Shown: one piece after another, positions 1 to 8,633 of the stretch
Layout of the letters: the number at the start of each line of letters is the position of its first letter
Numbering within the stretch: the stretch's first letter is position 1
From: JAQUGA01 sp964521105
GTDB lineage: Bacteria > Bacteroidota > Bacteroidia > Bacteroidales > WCHB1-69
Direction of reading: 5' to 3'
Assembly: GCA_964521105.1 (NCBI GenBank)
Contig: CAZFPO010000033.1
Location: 1 to 25,901, forward strand
Length of the DNA stretch: 25,901 bases
Made by a program: the position numbers and the translations under genes
The notes under the pieces: model-generated
What the model was told of the DNA's origin: nothing
Database searches by the model: none
What the model saw: only the letters and a program-made list of their open reading frames with translations

Positions 1-984
1 CATCTACCACAAGTCAAACCATAACCGTTAATGATAACGTAGCACCAACAATAACCGGCACTCCAGCAAATATTACGTACGCTTGTTCAGGTGATGTTCC
101 AACAGCCAGTACGGGATCAGTAACAGTCACAGATAACTGTACAGGAGTAGTAAATGTAGCAGTAGCCGATGCTACAACCGCAGGTACATGTCCAAATAAT
201 TACACCATTACCAGAACTTGGACAGCTACCGATGTTTGCGGAAACACATCTACCACAAGTCAAACCATAACCGTTAATGATAACGTAGCACCAACAATAA
301 CCGGCACTCCAGCAAATATTACGTACGCTTGTTCAGGTGATGTTCCAACAGCCAGTACGGGATCAGTAACAGTCACAGATAACTGTACAGGAGTAGTAAA
401 TGTAGCAGTAGCCGATGCTACAACCGCAGGTACATGTCCAAATAATTACACCATTACCAGAACTTGGACAGCTACCGATGTTTGCGGAAACACATCTACC
501 ACAAGTCAAATCATAACCGTTATTGATAACGTAGCACCAACAATAACAGGCACACCAGCAAATATTACATACGCATGTTCAGGTGATGTTCCAGTAGCCA
601 ATGCAGGATCAGTAACCGCCGCCGATAATTGTGCAGGAGTAGTAAATGTAGCAGTAGCCGATGCTACAACCGCAGGTACATGTCCAAATAATTACACCAT
701 TACCAGAACTTGGACAGCTACCGATGTTTGCGGAAACACATCTACCACAAGTCAAATCATAACCGTTATTGATAACGTAGCACCAACAATAACAGGCACA
801 CCAGCAAATATTACATACGCATGTTCAGGTGATGTTCCAGTAGCCAATGCAGGATCAGTAACCGCCGCCGATAATTGTGCAGGAGTAGTAAATGTAGCAG
901 TAGCCGATGCTACAACCGCAGGTACATGTCCAAATAATTACACCATTACCAGAACTTGGACAGCTACCGATGTTTGCGGAAACA
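1..984 (+). repeat. Four tandem 246-bp coding repeats in AABB order
   Basis: Units run 1-246, 247-492, 493-738 and 739-984, each 82 codons in frame. By eye, units 1 and 2 are identical and units 3 and 4 are identical. A and B types differ by about 17 substitutions, all within the first about 141 bases of the unit; the last about 105 bases are the same in all four. After 984 the next unit is strongly diverged. The array continues off the left edge, so the copy number is unknown. Confidence 0.95.
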
Positions 985-3623
985 CATCTACAAGTAGTCA
1001 GACAATTACTATAAATGACAACATTCCTCCAGTTATTTCAGGTTGTCCTTCGGCTCAAACATTCTGTCAAGTTGCGGGTAATAATTACACGATACCACAA
1101 ATAACCGCTACAGATAATTGTACCGCAAATCCAAGTATTACCTATAGTATTACAGGTGCTACCAACAGAACAGGAGTTGGTGGTGATGCAAGTGGGCAAT
1201 TTGATGTTGGTTCATCTACTATTGTTTGGACAGTAACCGATGCTTGTAACAATCAGTCAACTTGTACTGTCACAGTTACAATAAACGAAAATGTTATGCC
1301 AACATTTAACCAACTTGGACCTTATTGTTTGGGCGGAGCGAGTGGTGTTTTACCTACAACATCTACTAATGGAATAACAGGAACATGGAATCCATCTACT
1401 ATAAATACAGCAGTTGCTGGCTCATCAACGTATACTTTTACTCCAACTGCTGGGGTATGTGCTGTGTCAACGACAATGCAAATTAATGTAATATCTATTG
1501 ATTTAACTGCAACAGCTACATCTCCTGCTTGCTATGGAGGAAATGGAAGCATTGTTTTCTCGTCATTAGGAGGAATGAATCCGTTAACATACAGGGTTAA
1601 TAACGTAATTTCTACATCTCCTTACACAGCAATTGCTGGTACTTACACTGTTAGTGTTTCGGATGTTAATGGTTGCACGGCATCAACTATAGTAAATATT
1701 GTTGATCCGCCTCTATTAGATGCATATTTTACTGCTACAAATGTTAGTTGTAACGGAGGAAATAATGGTGAAATTGATGTAACAGTTGAAGGAGGAACCG
1801 GTCAATATACTTATCATTGGGATGATGGTCCGTCAACTCAGGATAGAACTGGACTAACCATTGGAACTTATTACGTTACAATTACCGATGCAAATTCATG
1901 TACAAAAGCGTTAAGTATTCCAATTACTCAACCTGCAGCAATTTCAATAACTGGAAATTTATCACATGTTAGTTGTTTTAATGGTAGTAATGGAGCAATA
2001 ACTACTACTACAGTGGGTGGAACGCCTGGGTATACATGGGCTTGGACTGGTGGATACAATACTGCAAACATTAATAATGTTATTGCAGGCACTTATGTTG
2101 TTACTGCCACTGACTCAAGGGGTTGTACTGGTACAGCTAGCTTTACTTTGAATCAACCCACCATTATTACAATAAATGGAACTATTACTCATCCAACTTG
2201 CTATGATTTTACGAATGGTGGAGTAGATATTACTCCTGGTGGTGGAACTCCTGGGTATACCTATCAATGGAATCCAACAGGGGCTAATGGCACAAGTCAA
2301 GATTTAACAGGTGCCGAAGCAGGAAGTTATACAGTAACAGTTACTGATTCACGAAATTGTACGATGACATCTTCATTTGTATTGGTTGAACCAACTCAAT
2401 TAGCTACTACTTATGATGTTGTTGATATGACGTGTGATAGTATTAACGGTTCAATAACATTACATCCTTCTGGTGGAACACCAAATTACACTTATTTATG
2501 GAGTTCTAATGCTTCTGGTGCTACAACACCCACGATTACACACTTGACTAATGATGATTACGTTGTAACTATTACTGATTCTCATATGTGCACTATTGTT
2601 TCAACAATTACTGTTAATAGAATTATTCCTCCTTCCATTTCTGTGTCAAGCATTACCAATGAAACATGTTCTGATTCAAATGCGACAATTACAATAGTTG
2701 TTTCAAATGGAAGACCAGACTATCATTATTCATGGAGTGCAAATGTATCAAATGACTCTCCTTACATTAATAATATTTCACAAGGAACACATGTTGTTAC
2801 TGTTACTGATAGCGATGGCTGTATTGATACGGCAATTGTTGTGATTACAAATCATGAAGCACCAGTACCAACAGTTAGTTCAATTTCCCCAGCGCATTGT
2901 AATCAATTTGATGGAAGTGCATGCATAACTGTTACAGGTGGAACAGGAGTTTATACATACGATTGGGGCGTTTATCCACCACGAACTTCAAATTGCGAAT
3001 CCCTGTTAAATGGAAATACTTATACAGTAATCGTTAGCGATAGTATTTGTGATGTACCACTAAATGTTGTTATTCCTAATTTACCTGGACCAACTGCTAT
3101 TGGCTCGGCTAACCCTAGTGCTATTGGCGTTGAAAGAGCAAATATTAGATTTACTGATAATTCTGTGGGTGCTATATCTTGGTATTGGGATTTTGCAAAC
3201 GGACATCACTCAACAGGACAAAATCCTGTGTTTAAATACGAAATACCAGGTGAATATAATGTTATACTAACTGTTACCGATGATTATGGTTGCACTGATT
3301 CAGATACAATTTTAGTTCAAGTATATGAAGGTATAGAAGTATGGATTCCAAATGGATTTACTCCTAATGGTGATGGTTTAAATGATGAATTTGGACCTAT
3401 TGCCAGTGGATTCATGAATGATGGTTATGAGATGATTATTTATGATAGATGGGGTAAACAATGCTTCCTTTCCAATGATTACTATAAAAGATGGAATGGC
3501 AAGATTGATGGAATTAAAATAGATATGAATACAGTCTTCGTTTACCGAATTACAATCTATGATTTACTGGGTAAAGAATATATTTATACTGGACGAATTA
3601 GCTTGATTTACTCTACTGAATAG
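1..3623 (+). CDS. Giant T9SS-secreted adhesin, HYR/SprB repeats, type B sorting domain (5' end outside window)
   Basis: The reading frame is open from position 3, with no start, to a TAA at 3621-3623, so this is the C-terminal part of a larger protein. Order of domains: four 82-residue HYR-like repeats (1-984), containing motifs such as TWTATDVCGN and DNVAPTITGTPANITYACSG; one diverged HYR domain (985-1290); a short linker; seven SprB-like repeats (about 1500-3080) with the pattern C.GG.NG.I....GG...Y.Y.W....G.Y.V.VTD..GC; a PKD domain (about 3090-3330, WYWDFANGHHSTGQNPVF); and a gliding-motility type C-terminal domain (about 3340-3620, IPNGFTPNGDGLNDEF ... YDRWG ... WNGKIDG). The last domain is a type B T9SS sorting signal (CHU_C family), which sends the protein across the outer membrane. 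SprB-type proteins are mobile surface adhesins in gliding Bacteroidota; that this one serves gliding rather than plain adhesion is inference. The first ATG in the window (1296) is internal, not a start. Confidence 0.93.
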   Translation, partial: STTSQTITVNDNVAPTITGTPANITYACSGDVPTASTGSVTVTDNCTGVVNVAVADATTAGTCPNNYTITRTWTATDVCGNTSTTSQTITVNDNVAPTITGTPANITYACSGDVPTASTGSVTVTDNCTGVVNVAVADATTAGTCPNNYTITRTWTATDVCGNTSTTSQIITVIDNVAPTITGTPANITYACSGDVPVANAGSVTAADNCAGVVNVAVADATTAGTCPNNYTITRTWTATDVCGNTSTTSQIITVIDNVAPTITGTPANITYACSGDVPVANAGSVTAADNCAGVVNVAVADATTAGTCPNNYTITRTWTATDVCGNTSTSSQTITINDNIPPVISGCPSAQTFCQVAGNNYTIPQITATDNCTANPSITYSITGATNRTGVGGDASGQFDVGSSTIVWTVTDACNNQSTCTVTVTINENVMPTFNQLGPYCLGGASGVLPTTSTNGITGTWNPSTINTAVAGSSTYTFTPTAGVCAVSTTMQINVISIDLTATATSPACYGGNGSIVFSSLGGMNPLTYRVNNVISTSPYTAIAGTYTVSVSDVNGCTASTIVNIVDPPLLDAYFTATNVSCNGGNNGEIDVTVEGGTGQYTYHWDDGPSTQDRTGLTIGTYYVTITDANSCTKALSIPITQPAAISITGNLSHVSCFNGSNGAITTTTVGGTPGYTWAWTGGYNTANINNVIAGTYVVTATDSRGCTGTASFTLNQPTIITINGTITHPTCYDFTNGGVDITPGGGTPGYTYQWNPTGANGTSQDLTGAEAGSYTVTVTDSRNCTMTSSFVLVEPTQLATTYDVVDMTCDSINGSITLHPSGGTPNYTYLWSSNASGATTPTITHLTNDDYVVTITDSHMCTIVSTITVNRIIPPSISVSSITNETCSDSNATITIVVSNGRPDYHYSWSANVSNDSPYINNISQGTHVVTVTDSDGCIDTAIVVITNHEAPVPTVSSISPAHCNQFDGSACITVTGGTGVYTYDWGVYPPRTSNCESLLNGNTYTVIVSDSICDVPLNVVIPNLPGPTAIGSANPSAIGVERANIRFTDNSVGAISWYWDFANGHHSTGQNPVFKYEIPGEYNVILTVTDDYGCTDSDTILVQVYEGIEVWIPNGFTPNGDGLNDEFGPIASGFMNDGYEMIIYDRWGKQCFLSNDYYKRWNGKIDGIKIDMNTVFVYRITIYDLLGKEYIYTGRISLIYSTE

Positions 3624-3699
3624 AGTGTTAAAATTTGAATATTGTAATTAAAAGTTCAGCCTTGGCTGAATTTTTAAATTATCATGTCAATTATTTGAG

Positions 3700-3918
3700 T
3701 CGATAGGTCAAGTTCTTGATTTGAGTAGATACTCAATGAGAATTTATAACCGCTGAGGTCAATGCATTTTTGTGTCAAATATATTTGAAAACGGATGGGA
3801 TGGAAAAGTAATCACCGATGATATGGTTTTTGTATATCTAATTCCAATTTTTAACATGCTAGGTAAAGAAAGCGTTTTTGTTGGAAGAGTTAAGGAAATT
3901 GGAACGAAGTTCAGATAG
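3700..3918 (+). pseudogene. Decayed type B T9SS sorting-domain fragment
   Basis: Read in the frame ending at TAG 3916-3918, this stretch translates to a line resembling the end of the adhesin upstream: SMRIYNR, stop, GQCIFVSN.FENGWDGK, VFVYLIPIFNMLGKE, VFVGRV. The adhesin's own equivalents are EMIIYDRWGKQCF, WNGKIDG, VFVYRITIYDLLGKE and YTGRI. The TGA at 3754-3756 sits where the conserved Trp of the RWG motif (TGG) should be, a one-base nonsense change. The NGFTPNGDG part and any start are missing. It is probably a leftover of a duplicated or truncated adhesin gene and cannot give a secreted protein as it stands. Confidence 0.75.
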
Positions 3919-3937
3919 TTACTCAATGTTATTAAAT

Positions 3938-3969
3938 AAAAAAAGCTCGAGGTAATCCGAGCTTTTTTT
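3938..3969. terminator. Bidirectional intrinsic terminator
   Basis: A run of A followed by GCTCG, an 8-base loop, CGAGC and seven T. The stem extends into the A/T runs, so the hairpin works on both strands. It lies between the adhesin remnant (plus) and the 3' end of the M1 aminopeptidase gene (minus, ending at 3987), and probably ends transcription from both sides. Confidence 0.85.
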
Positions 3970-3986
3970 GTGTATATTGAAATTTT

Positions 3987-5957
3987 TTACTGAATAACAA
4001 ATTTAATCGTTGATTTAGATACCTCATTTTTTACACTCAAAAAATACATCCCTTTTTTAAGTTGTTGATTTGAAACGCCAATTTTATTATAACCTAGTTT
4101 GCAGACGGAAATTTCAGAATAAATAATTTTTCCGCTCATGTCACTTATGGTTAATTCCACATTATTGTTCGAAGGATTGAAAAAAGTAACATTAAAAACA
4201 CCATTTGATGGATTTGGAAAAACGCTTAAATCGTTTGTTTTAAAAGCTGTGTTTTCTTCAAAACCAACGGTTGTTTGAGCCGTTTTTAAAAGAATGTTTT
4301 TAAAGGGATCAAATTCAAATGAAGTAGGAAGTTTAGCAAATGTAAATTGAAAAACTTGATTGTTTTCGGTATTCCAAACTTTTACAATGGTGTCGCTTAA
4401 ATCCGAAAATTGAATTCTGAATTCAACTGGCATTTTAAAAAAAACGGTATTTGTTTGTGTTTGATTAACAATTACATCCACATTGTAATTTGGACCTTGA
4501 ATATTTGATAATTGTGTATTTATCGAATAGGTTGGATGGTTTGGATTGCGGATCCATTGTTCTTTAAACCACGAATAGTCTATTCCTGTTACTTCTTCAA
4601 CTTTTCCGAAAAAATCATTGATCGTTGCATTTTTGTACTTAAAGGATGGATCGTTCGCATAATTATTTAATAATGTAAAGAAGTCATCATCACCAATTAC
4701 ATAACGGAGCATATGAAGAATGCATGAGCCTTTCATGTATGTAATGGCATAATTGAATAACGTATTAACATCGGGAGTTGTAACATTCCATGATGGTTCA
4801 CTGATTGCCCAACCTGGATTTTGATTAAAGTATGTTTGAGCATTATCAAGTAATTCCGACTTGTACGCTCCATAATTTTGAGTGTGTTCAATCCAAAGTG
4901 CCTCGGAGTATGTAGCAAAACCTTCATTAATCCAAATATCTGCCCAAGTTGCACAAGTAATCATATCACCAAACCATTGGTGAGCAAATTCATGAACAGC
5001 CAACATTTCACCCCAACAACCTTTGCACAAACTAGTAAGTGTTTGGTTTTCCATTCCACCCCAAAAGAATAATGTATCAATGGTTGCAAACCCATTTTTC
5101 TCGAAAGGATGTTGAGCAAATGTTTCCGAGAAAAAATCCGACATTGGGATAATCTTTGTAGTTATGTTTTGAACATTCTCGTCTTGTTTATAGTAAAATC
5201 TCATCGGAACACTATCGGTTGGATTGTATTGTGGATGCCAATAAACAATTTCTAGCAAATATTCATTGTTTGAAGTAATAAGCATTAAGTATGTGGAAAC
5301 TGGATCGCGGCTAACCCAATGATATCTAATGGTATCTGCATCACGAAGGGAGTCTTGTAATCGTCCGTTTGAGGCTAATAATACATTTGATGGAACCTTT
5401 GCCCTCAACTCCATAGTAGCTTTATCCGCAGGTTTATCCCAGCATGGAAACCATTTTCGTGCACCTTCGGGTTCACAATCAGTAAATAATGTTCCTTGAG
5501 CTACATAAAAAGCTCCATCATTTGCAACATTTGTGTGACGATAATATATTTTTAGTGTTTTTGTATCGCCAGGATTCAAAGTTTCATTAAAATTTATTTG
5601 TAAAATATTATTTAAGTGCGTATAACTATATGTTGAAGGAAAGATTGAATCAATTATTAGCGATGTATTTACCGCATCTAATTGAATGAAATTAATCGCT
5701 GAATCCACTCGAAATGTTATGGTGTTTGATGCAATAAACGAAGAGGGATAAGGAGATAGGTAACAATTATAAAGATCTAAATCCAAATTGTAATGCAATA
5801 CATCAAACGAATGAACCGGGTCTGAATTCGTTTTCAAAATTGGATTAAATGTTGAATTAATCTTTTTTTGATGACATTGATAGGAGCCTTTTTCGTTTTG
5901 TGCAAACATGGCAGATGATATCGTTACAATAAATAATAAACAAATAATTTTTTTCAT
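3987..5957 (-). CDS. Secreted M1-family zinc aminopeptidase with type A T9SS sorting domain
   Basis: 656 residues. Residues 1-19 form a signal peptide ending in AMFAQ. The M1 peptidase core shows the exopeptidase motif GGMEN (about 300-304), the zinc site HEFAH (H322, E323, H326) and the third zinc ligand E345 in NEGFATYSE, exactly 18 residues after HEXXH. Y407 (ITYMKG) is the likely catalytic Tyr. The family removes N-terminal amino acids from peptides. The last about 75 residues (VFPNPSNGVFNVTF ... DMSGKIIYS ... GMYFLSV) are a type A T9SS sorting domain, so the enzyme should be exported to the cell surface or released, giving it a role in extracellular peptide use. It lacks the long C-terminal helical domain of cytosolic aminopeptidase N, as is usual for secreted Bacteroidota forms. 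No Shine-Dalgarno is seen; the start is chosen for the signal peptide. It stands alone, converging on the adhesin remnant. Confidence 0.93.
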   Translation of the reverse strand: MKKIICLLFIVTISSAMFAQNEKGSYQCHQKKINSTFNPILKTNSDPVHSFDVLHYNLDLDLYNCYLSPYPSSFIASNTITFRVDSAINFIQLDAVNTSLIIDSIFPSTYSYTHLNNILQINFNETLNPGDTKTLKIYYRHTNVANDGAFYVAQGTLFTDCEPEGARKWFPCWDKPADKATMELRAKVPSNVLLASNGRLQDSLRDADTIRYHWVSRDPVSTYLMLITSNNEYLLEIVYWHPQYNPTDSVPMRFYYKQDENVQNITTKIIPMSDFFSETFAQHPFEKNGFATIDTLFFWGGMENQTLTSLCKGCWGEMLAVHEFAHQWFGDMITCATWADIWINEGFATYSEALWIEHTQNYGAYKSELLDNAQTYFNQNPGWAISEPSWNVTTPDVNTLFNYAITYMKGSCILHMLRYVIGDDDFFTLLNNYANDPSFKYKNATINDFFGKVEEVTGIDYSWFKEQWIRNPNHPTYSINTQLSNIQGPNYNVDVIVNQTQTNTVFFKMPVEFRIQFSDLSDTIVKVWNTENNQVFQFTFAKLPTSFEFDPFKNILLKTAQTTVGFEENTAFKTNDLSVFPNPSNGVFNVTFFNPSNNNVELTISDMSGKIIYSEISVCKLGYNKIGVSNQQLKKGMYFLSVKNEVSKSTIKFVIQ

Positions 5958-5979
5958 AATTTGGAAGTTTAAATATGCA

Positions 5980-5987
5980 CAAAAGTA
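5980..5987 (-). promoter_or_regulatory. Putative -7 box for the M1 aminopeptidase gene
   Basis: On the minus strand this reads TACTTTTG, an exact match to the Bacteroidota -7 consensus TAnnTTTG, 22 bp upstream of the ATG at 5957. No good -33 TTTG is seen about 20 bp further upstream, so support rests on the -7 box and its position. Confidence 0.4.
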
Positions 5988-6046
5988 GGGATTATTTTTT
6001 TAGTTGCTATTTTAATCGCATTTATTTTGCTCGACAGTCATCAGTT

Positions 6047-6154
6047 TTGTCATTCAGAAAAAGCGTTAGCGATGTAAAGAGTTTATAACTGTGCATTAAT
6101 CCCTGCCAGTGGCAGATCAACTTGCACTTCAAAGCGTTCCGCTCTTCATGACAA
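6047..6154. repeat. Intergenic palindromic element, REP/MITE-like
   Basis: A 108-bp unit bounded by TTGTCAT (6047-6053) and ATGACAA (6148-6154), with more imperfect symmetry just inside (AGCGTTAGCG on the left, GCGTTCCGCTCTTC on the right). In its middle is a perfect 6+1+6 palindrome, CTGCCA-G-TGGCAG (6103-6115). There is no convincing coding frame. The left edge resembles 6378-6412 (CACTCAGAGTGGAGCGTTAGCGG), so this is a repeat family rather than one hairpin. Confidence 0.6.
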
Positions 6155-6167
6155 TATTGAAACAAAG

Positions 6168-6210
6168 AAAACTTCGTGAACCTTAGTGTCTTGGTGACTT
6201 TGTGGCAAAA
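6168..6210 (+). repeat. Dispersed intergenic repeat module (CTTCGTG...GTGTCTT...TTTGTGGC), copy 1
   Basis: ACTTCGTG, CTTAGTGTCTTGGTGACTTT and GTGGCAAAAA occur in the same order as at 8285-8330. The stretch 5958-6530 has no credible gene: it holds the palindromic element at 6047, this module, the inverted module at 6331 and small AT-rich hairpins (for example AACTAAT/ATTAGTT at 6427-6443). Confidence 0.55.
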
Positions 6211-6330
6211 ATATTCTCACAGTGTTTGCCTTCACAACCCCCAAAACCCAGTTCGACAAAGGCTCACTGCATCGCCTGAAGGGGCGAGCCATTGCACTTT
6301 AAAAACTATTCCACAGAGTTACTCAGATTG

Positions 6331-6395
6331 CAAAAGCAAAAACACAGTGTTTCACAGTGAAGATACAGCAAAAATTTGTCACTCAGAGTGGAGCG
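6331..6395 (-). repeat. Dispersed intergenic repeat module, inverted copy
   Basis: The reverse complement contains CGCTCCACTCTGAGT, then CTG...TTCACTGTG and ACTGTG, in the same order as the plus-strand copy at 8335-8400. Its plus-strand reading ends in TCAGAGTGGAGCGTTAGCGG. Confidence 0.6.
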
Positions 6396-6504
6396 TTAGC
6401 GGAACGAAGAGTCTATTTATTTGAATAACTAATTTAATTAGTTCAGATAACGCTGTTGTCGGACTTTATCGACAGACACTTATTAGTGTTTCGATAAAAT
6501 AATC

Positions 6505-6512
6505 TATTTTTG
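6505..6512 (+). promoter_or_regulatory. Putative -7 box for the peptide-binding lipoprotein gene
   Basis: TATTTTTG matches TAnnTTTG exactly. Transcription would begin around 6518, which excludes the in-frame upstream ATG at 6510 as a start and supports the start at 6531. No clear -33 element. Confidence 0.45.
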
Positions 6513-6530
6513 TTTTTTATTTCTCGAAAT

Positions 6531-8168
6531 ATGAAGTTTAAAATTTATCTATTTTTTGTTTTACTAATTATCCTTGCGTCCTGTGGGCAGAAAAAAAATG
6601 CAAACGAGAAAAGAAAGGTATTTCGTTACAATGAATCCTCTGGAATAAACACACTCGACCCAGCATTTGCCAGAGACCAAGCAATAATATGGGCATGCAA
6701 TCAATTATATAACGGTTTGGTGCAAATTGACGATAGCATGAACATCAAACCTTGTATTGCTAAAAGTTGGAGTATCAGTGAAGATGGAAAATCATACACA
6801 TTTATTCTTCGAAATGATGTGAAATTTCATGAAACCGAATTTTACTCATTTCCAAAAGATAGGAGGGTAGTTGCATCTGACTTTGTGTATAGCTTTAATA
6901 GACTAATTGACAATAAAACTGCTTCACCAGGTTCTTGGGTTTTTTCAAATGTTGCTCGCTTGGAAAATAAAAAGTTAGACATTAAATCGTTAAATGATAG
7001 TATTTTACAAATTAATTTATCTAAACCATTTCCTCCGTTTTTGGGAATTTTAACGATGCAATATTGTTCGGTTATGCCTTATGAAGTAGTTGAAAAGTAT
7101 GGAAATGATTTTCGCAATCATCCTGTGGGAACAGGTCCGTTTAAGTATAAAATGTGGAAAGAAGGAGTGAAGTTGGTTTTAGTTAGAAATGAAAACTATT
7201 TTGAAGTTGAAAATAATCAACAACTTCCATTTTTAGATGCCGTTGCCATTACCTTTGTGGTTGATAAACAGTCGGCTTTTTTAGAGTTTATAAAAGGAAA
7301 TCTTGATTTTATTTCAGGAATAGATGCAACTTACAAAGATGAATTGTTGACATCAGCTGGAAAATTGAATTCAAAGTACGAAGGAAAATTCAAAATGCTC
7401 ACTCAGCCATATTTAAATACCGAATATCTAGGGTTTATGATTGATCCCAATTTACAAACGGATAAAAATAATCCCTTAATGATAAAAGAGGTTCGTCAAG
7501 CAATAAATTATGGTTTCGATCGACAGAAAATGATGCAGTTTTTACGGAATAATATTGGTTGTGCTGGATATAAAGGAATTATACCGAAAGGACTACCTGG
7601 TTATTCCGAAATTTCCGAGTTTGGATACGATTATAATCCCGAAAAAGCTAGAAATTTATTAACTAAGGCTGGTTTTCCCGATGGAAAAGGCTTGGCAACA
7701 ATTACTCTATCCGTTTCTTCTTCTTATCTCGATTTAAGTCAATACATTCAAAGTGAATTGTCGAAAATTGGGATTTCGATTAAAATTGAAGTAAATCCGC
7801 CAGCAACTCAACGCGAAATGGTTTCGAAATCGAAACTTGCTTTTTTTCGTGGTTCATGGATTGCCGATTATCCTGATGCTGAAAACTATTTGTCACTTTT
7901 TTATAGCAAAAATTTTGCTCCTGATGGACCAAATTATACCCATTTTTCAAATCCCGAATTCGATCGATTATACGAAAAATCCCAATCCGAAATAAACGAC
8001 TCTATACGTTATTCAATGTATGAAAAAATGGACAGCATAATGATTACAGAAGCACCCGTAATTATTCTTTATTACGACCAAGTAATCAGATTAGTACAAA
8101 ACAATATTCAAAATTTAGGAAACAATTCGATGAATTTGTTAACGTTGAAAAGGGTGAGAAAAAGCTAA
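6531..8168 (+). CDS. ABC transporter peptide-binding lipoprotein (SBP family 5)
   Basis: 545 residues from the ATG at 6531. An in-frame ATG at 6510 exists, but it lies inside the promoter-like box and would put seven extra residues before the signal sequence. The N-terminus MKFKIYLFFVLLIILASCGQ is a lipoprotein signal with lipobox LASC, so the protein is predicted to be lipid-anchored. The rest fits the DppA/OppA-like solute-binding family 5: DPAFARDQAIIWACNQLYNG, IAKSWSISEDGKSYTF, VASDFVYSFNRL, HPVGTGPFKY and a C-terminal WIADYPDAENYLSLFYS segment. The family binds di- or oligopeptides, nickel or similar solutes and hands them to an ABC permease. No permease or ATPase gene is next to it, so its partner must lie elsewhere. 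Its ligand cannot be read from the sequence. Confidence 0.92.
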   Translation: MKFKIYLFFVLLIILASCGQKKNANEKRKVFRYNESSGINTLDPAFARDQAIIWACNQLYNGLVQIDDSMNIKPCIAKSWSISEDGKSYTFILRNDVKFHETEFYSFPKDRRVVASDFVYSFNRLIDNKTASPGSWVFSNVARLENKKLDIKSLNDSILQINLSKPFPPFLGILTMQYCSVMPYEVVEKYGNDFRNHPVGTGPFKYKMWKEGVKLVLVRNENYFEVENNQQLPFLDAVAITFVVDKQSAFLEFIKGNLDFISGIDATYKDELLTSAGKLNSKYEGKFKMLTQPYLNTEYLGFMIDPNLQTDKNNPLMIKEVRQAINYGFDRQKMMQFLRNNIGCAGYKGIIPKGLPGYSEISEFGYDYNPEKARNLLTKAGFPDGKGLATITLSVSSSYLDLSQYIQSELSKIGISIKIEVNPPATQREMVSKSKLAFFRGSWIADYPDAENYLSLFYSKNFAPDGPNYTHFSNPEFDRLYEKSQSEINDSIRYSMYEKMDSIMITEAPVIILYYDQVIRLVQNNIQNLGNNSMNLLTLKRVRKS

Positions 8169-8284
8169 AGATTTGATGTTATATGAAATTAGAAATCAAT
8201 GTTATAGCGATTATAGAACTGATTCTCTGTTAAATATAGATACACGATGTAACTTTCTTCATTTGAACTTGTAAAAAGATTCAC

Positions 8285-8330
8285 TAAAAACTTTGTGTAA
8301 CTTCGTGTCTTTGAGTCTTTGTGGCTATTT
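8285..8330 (+). repeat. Dispersed intergenic repeat module (CTTCGTG...GTGTCTT...TTTGTGGC), copy 2
   Basis: Contains AACTTCGTGTCTTTGAGTCT and TTTGTGGCTA, parallel to 6168-6210. It lies in the 465-bp gap 8169-8633, which has no credible gene and ends in AT-rich sequence ahead of the DUF4256 gene. Confidence 0.55.
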
Positions 8331-8334
8331 TTTT

Positions 8335-8400
8335 CCGTTATCGCTCCACTCTGAGTAACATTTATCCTGCTGCATTTCACTGTGCAAAACCGTGTAACGT
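8335..8400 (+). repeat. Dispersed intergenic repeat module, plus-strand copy
   Basis: CCGTTATCGCTCCACTCTGA, then ATCCTGCTGCATTTCACTGT, then GCAAAACCGTGTAACG. The second half recurs at 9738-9796; the whole recurs inverted at 6331-6395. Confidence 0.65.
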
Positions 8401-8633
8401 TTTTCATATGAACTTCTTACAGAAAACGTGACGGAAAAGGCAAATCAGAATATTATTGTTCGTGATAACTCAATAATTGAAAATATCTCTAAAATATATA
8501 GATAAAATCATTGTTTGAAATGAAATTATCAACATTTTACATGAAAAATTGTTTAATTTTATGCTCTAACAAATTTATTTTATCCTAAACACTTGATTGT
8601 ATCATTAAAATTTCATGAAATAAATAAACAAAT

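Noticed and set aside
1..984. CRISPR-like or satellite array
   Set aside because: The repeats have no spacers and are in frame with the adhesin; they are protein repeats.
3064..3270. 68-codon plus-strand ORF inside the adhesin
   Set aside because: A shadow in another frame of the adhesin's PKD region.
6176..6424. 82-codon plus-strand ORF
   Set aside because: Composed entirely of dispersed intergenic repeat modules; low-complexity translation rich in His/Ser, with no family likeness.
8189..8407. 72-codon minus-strand ORF
   Set aside because: Overlies the repeat modules at 8285-8400; no start signal or homology-like motif.
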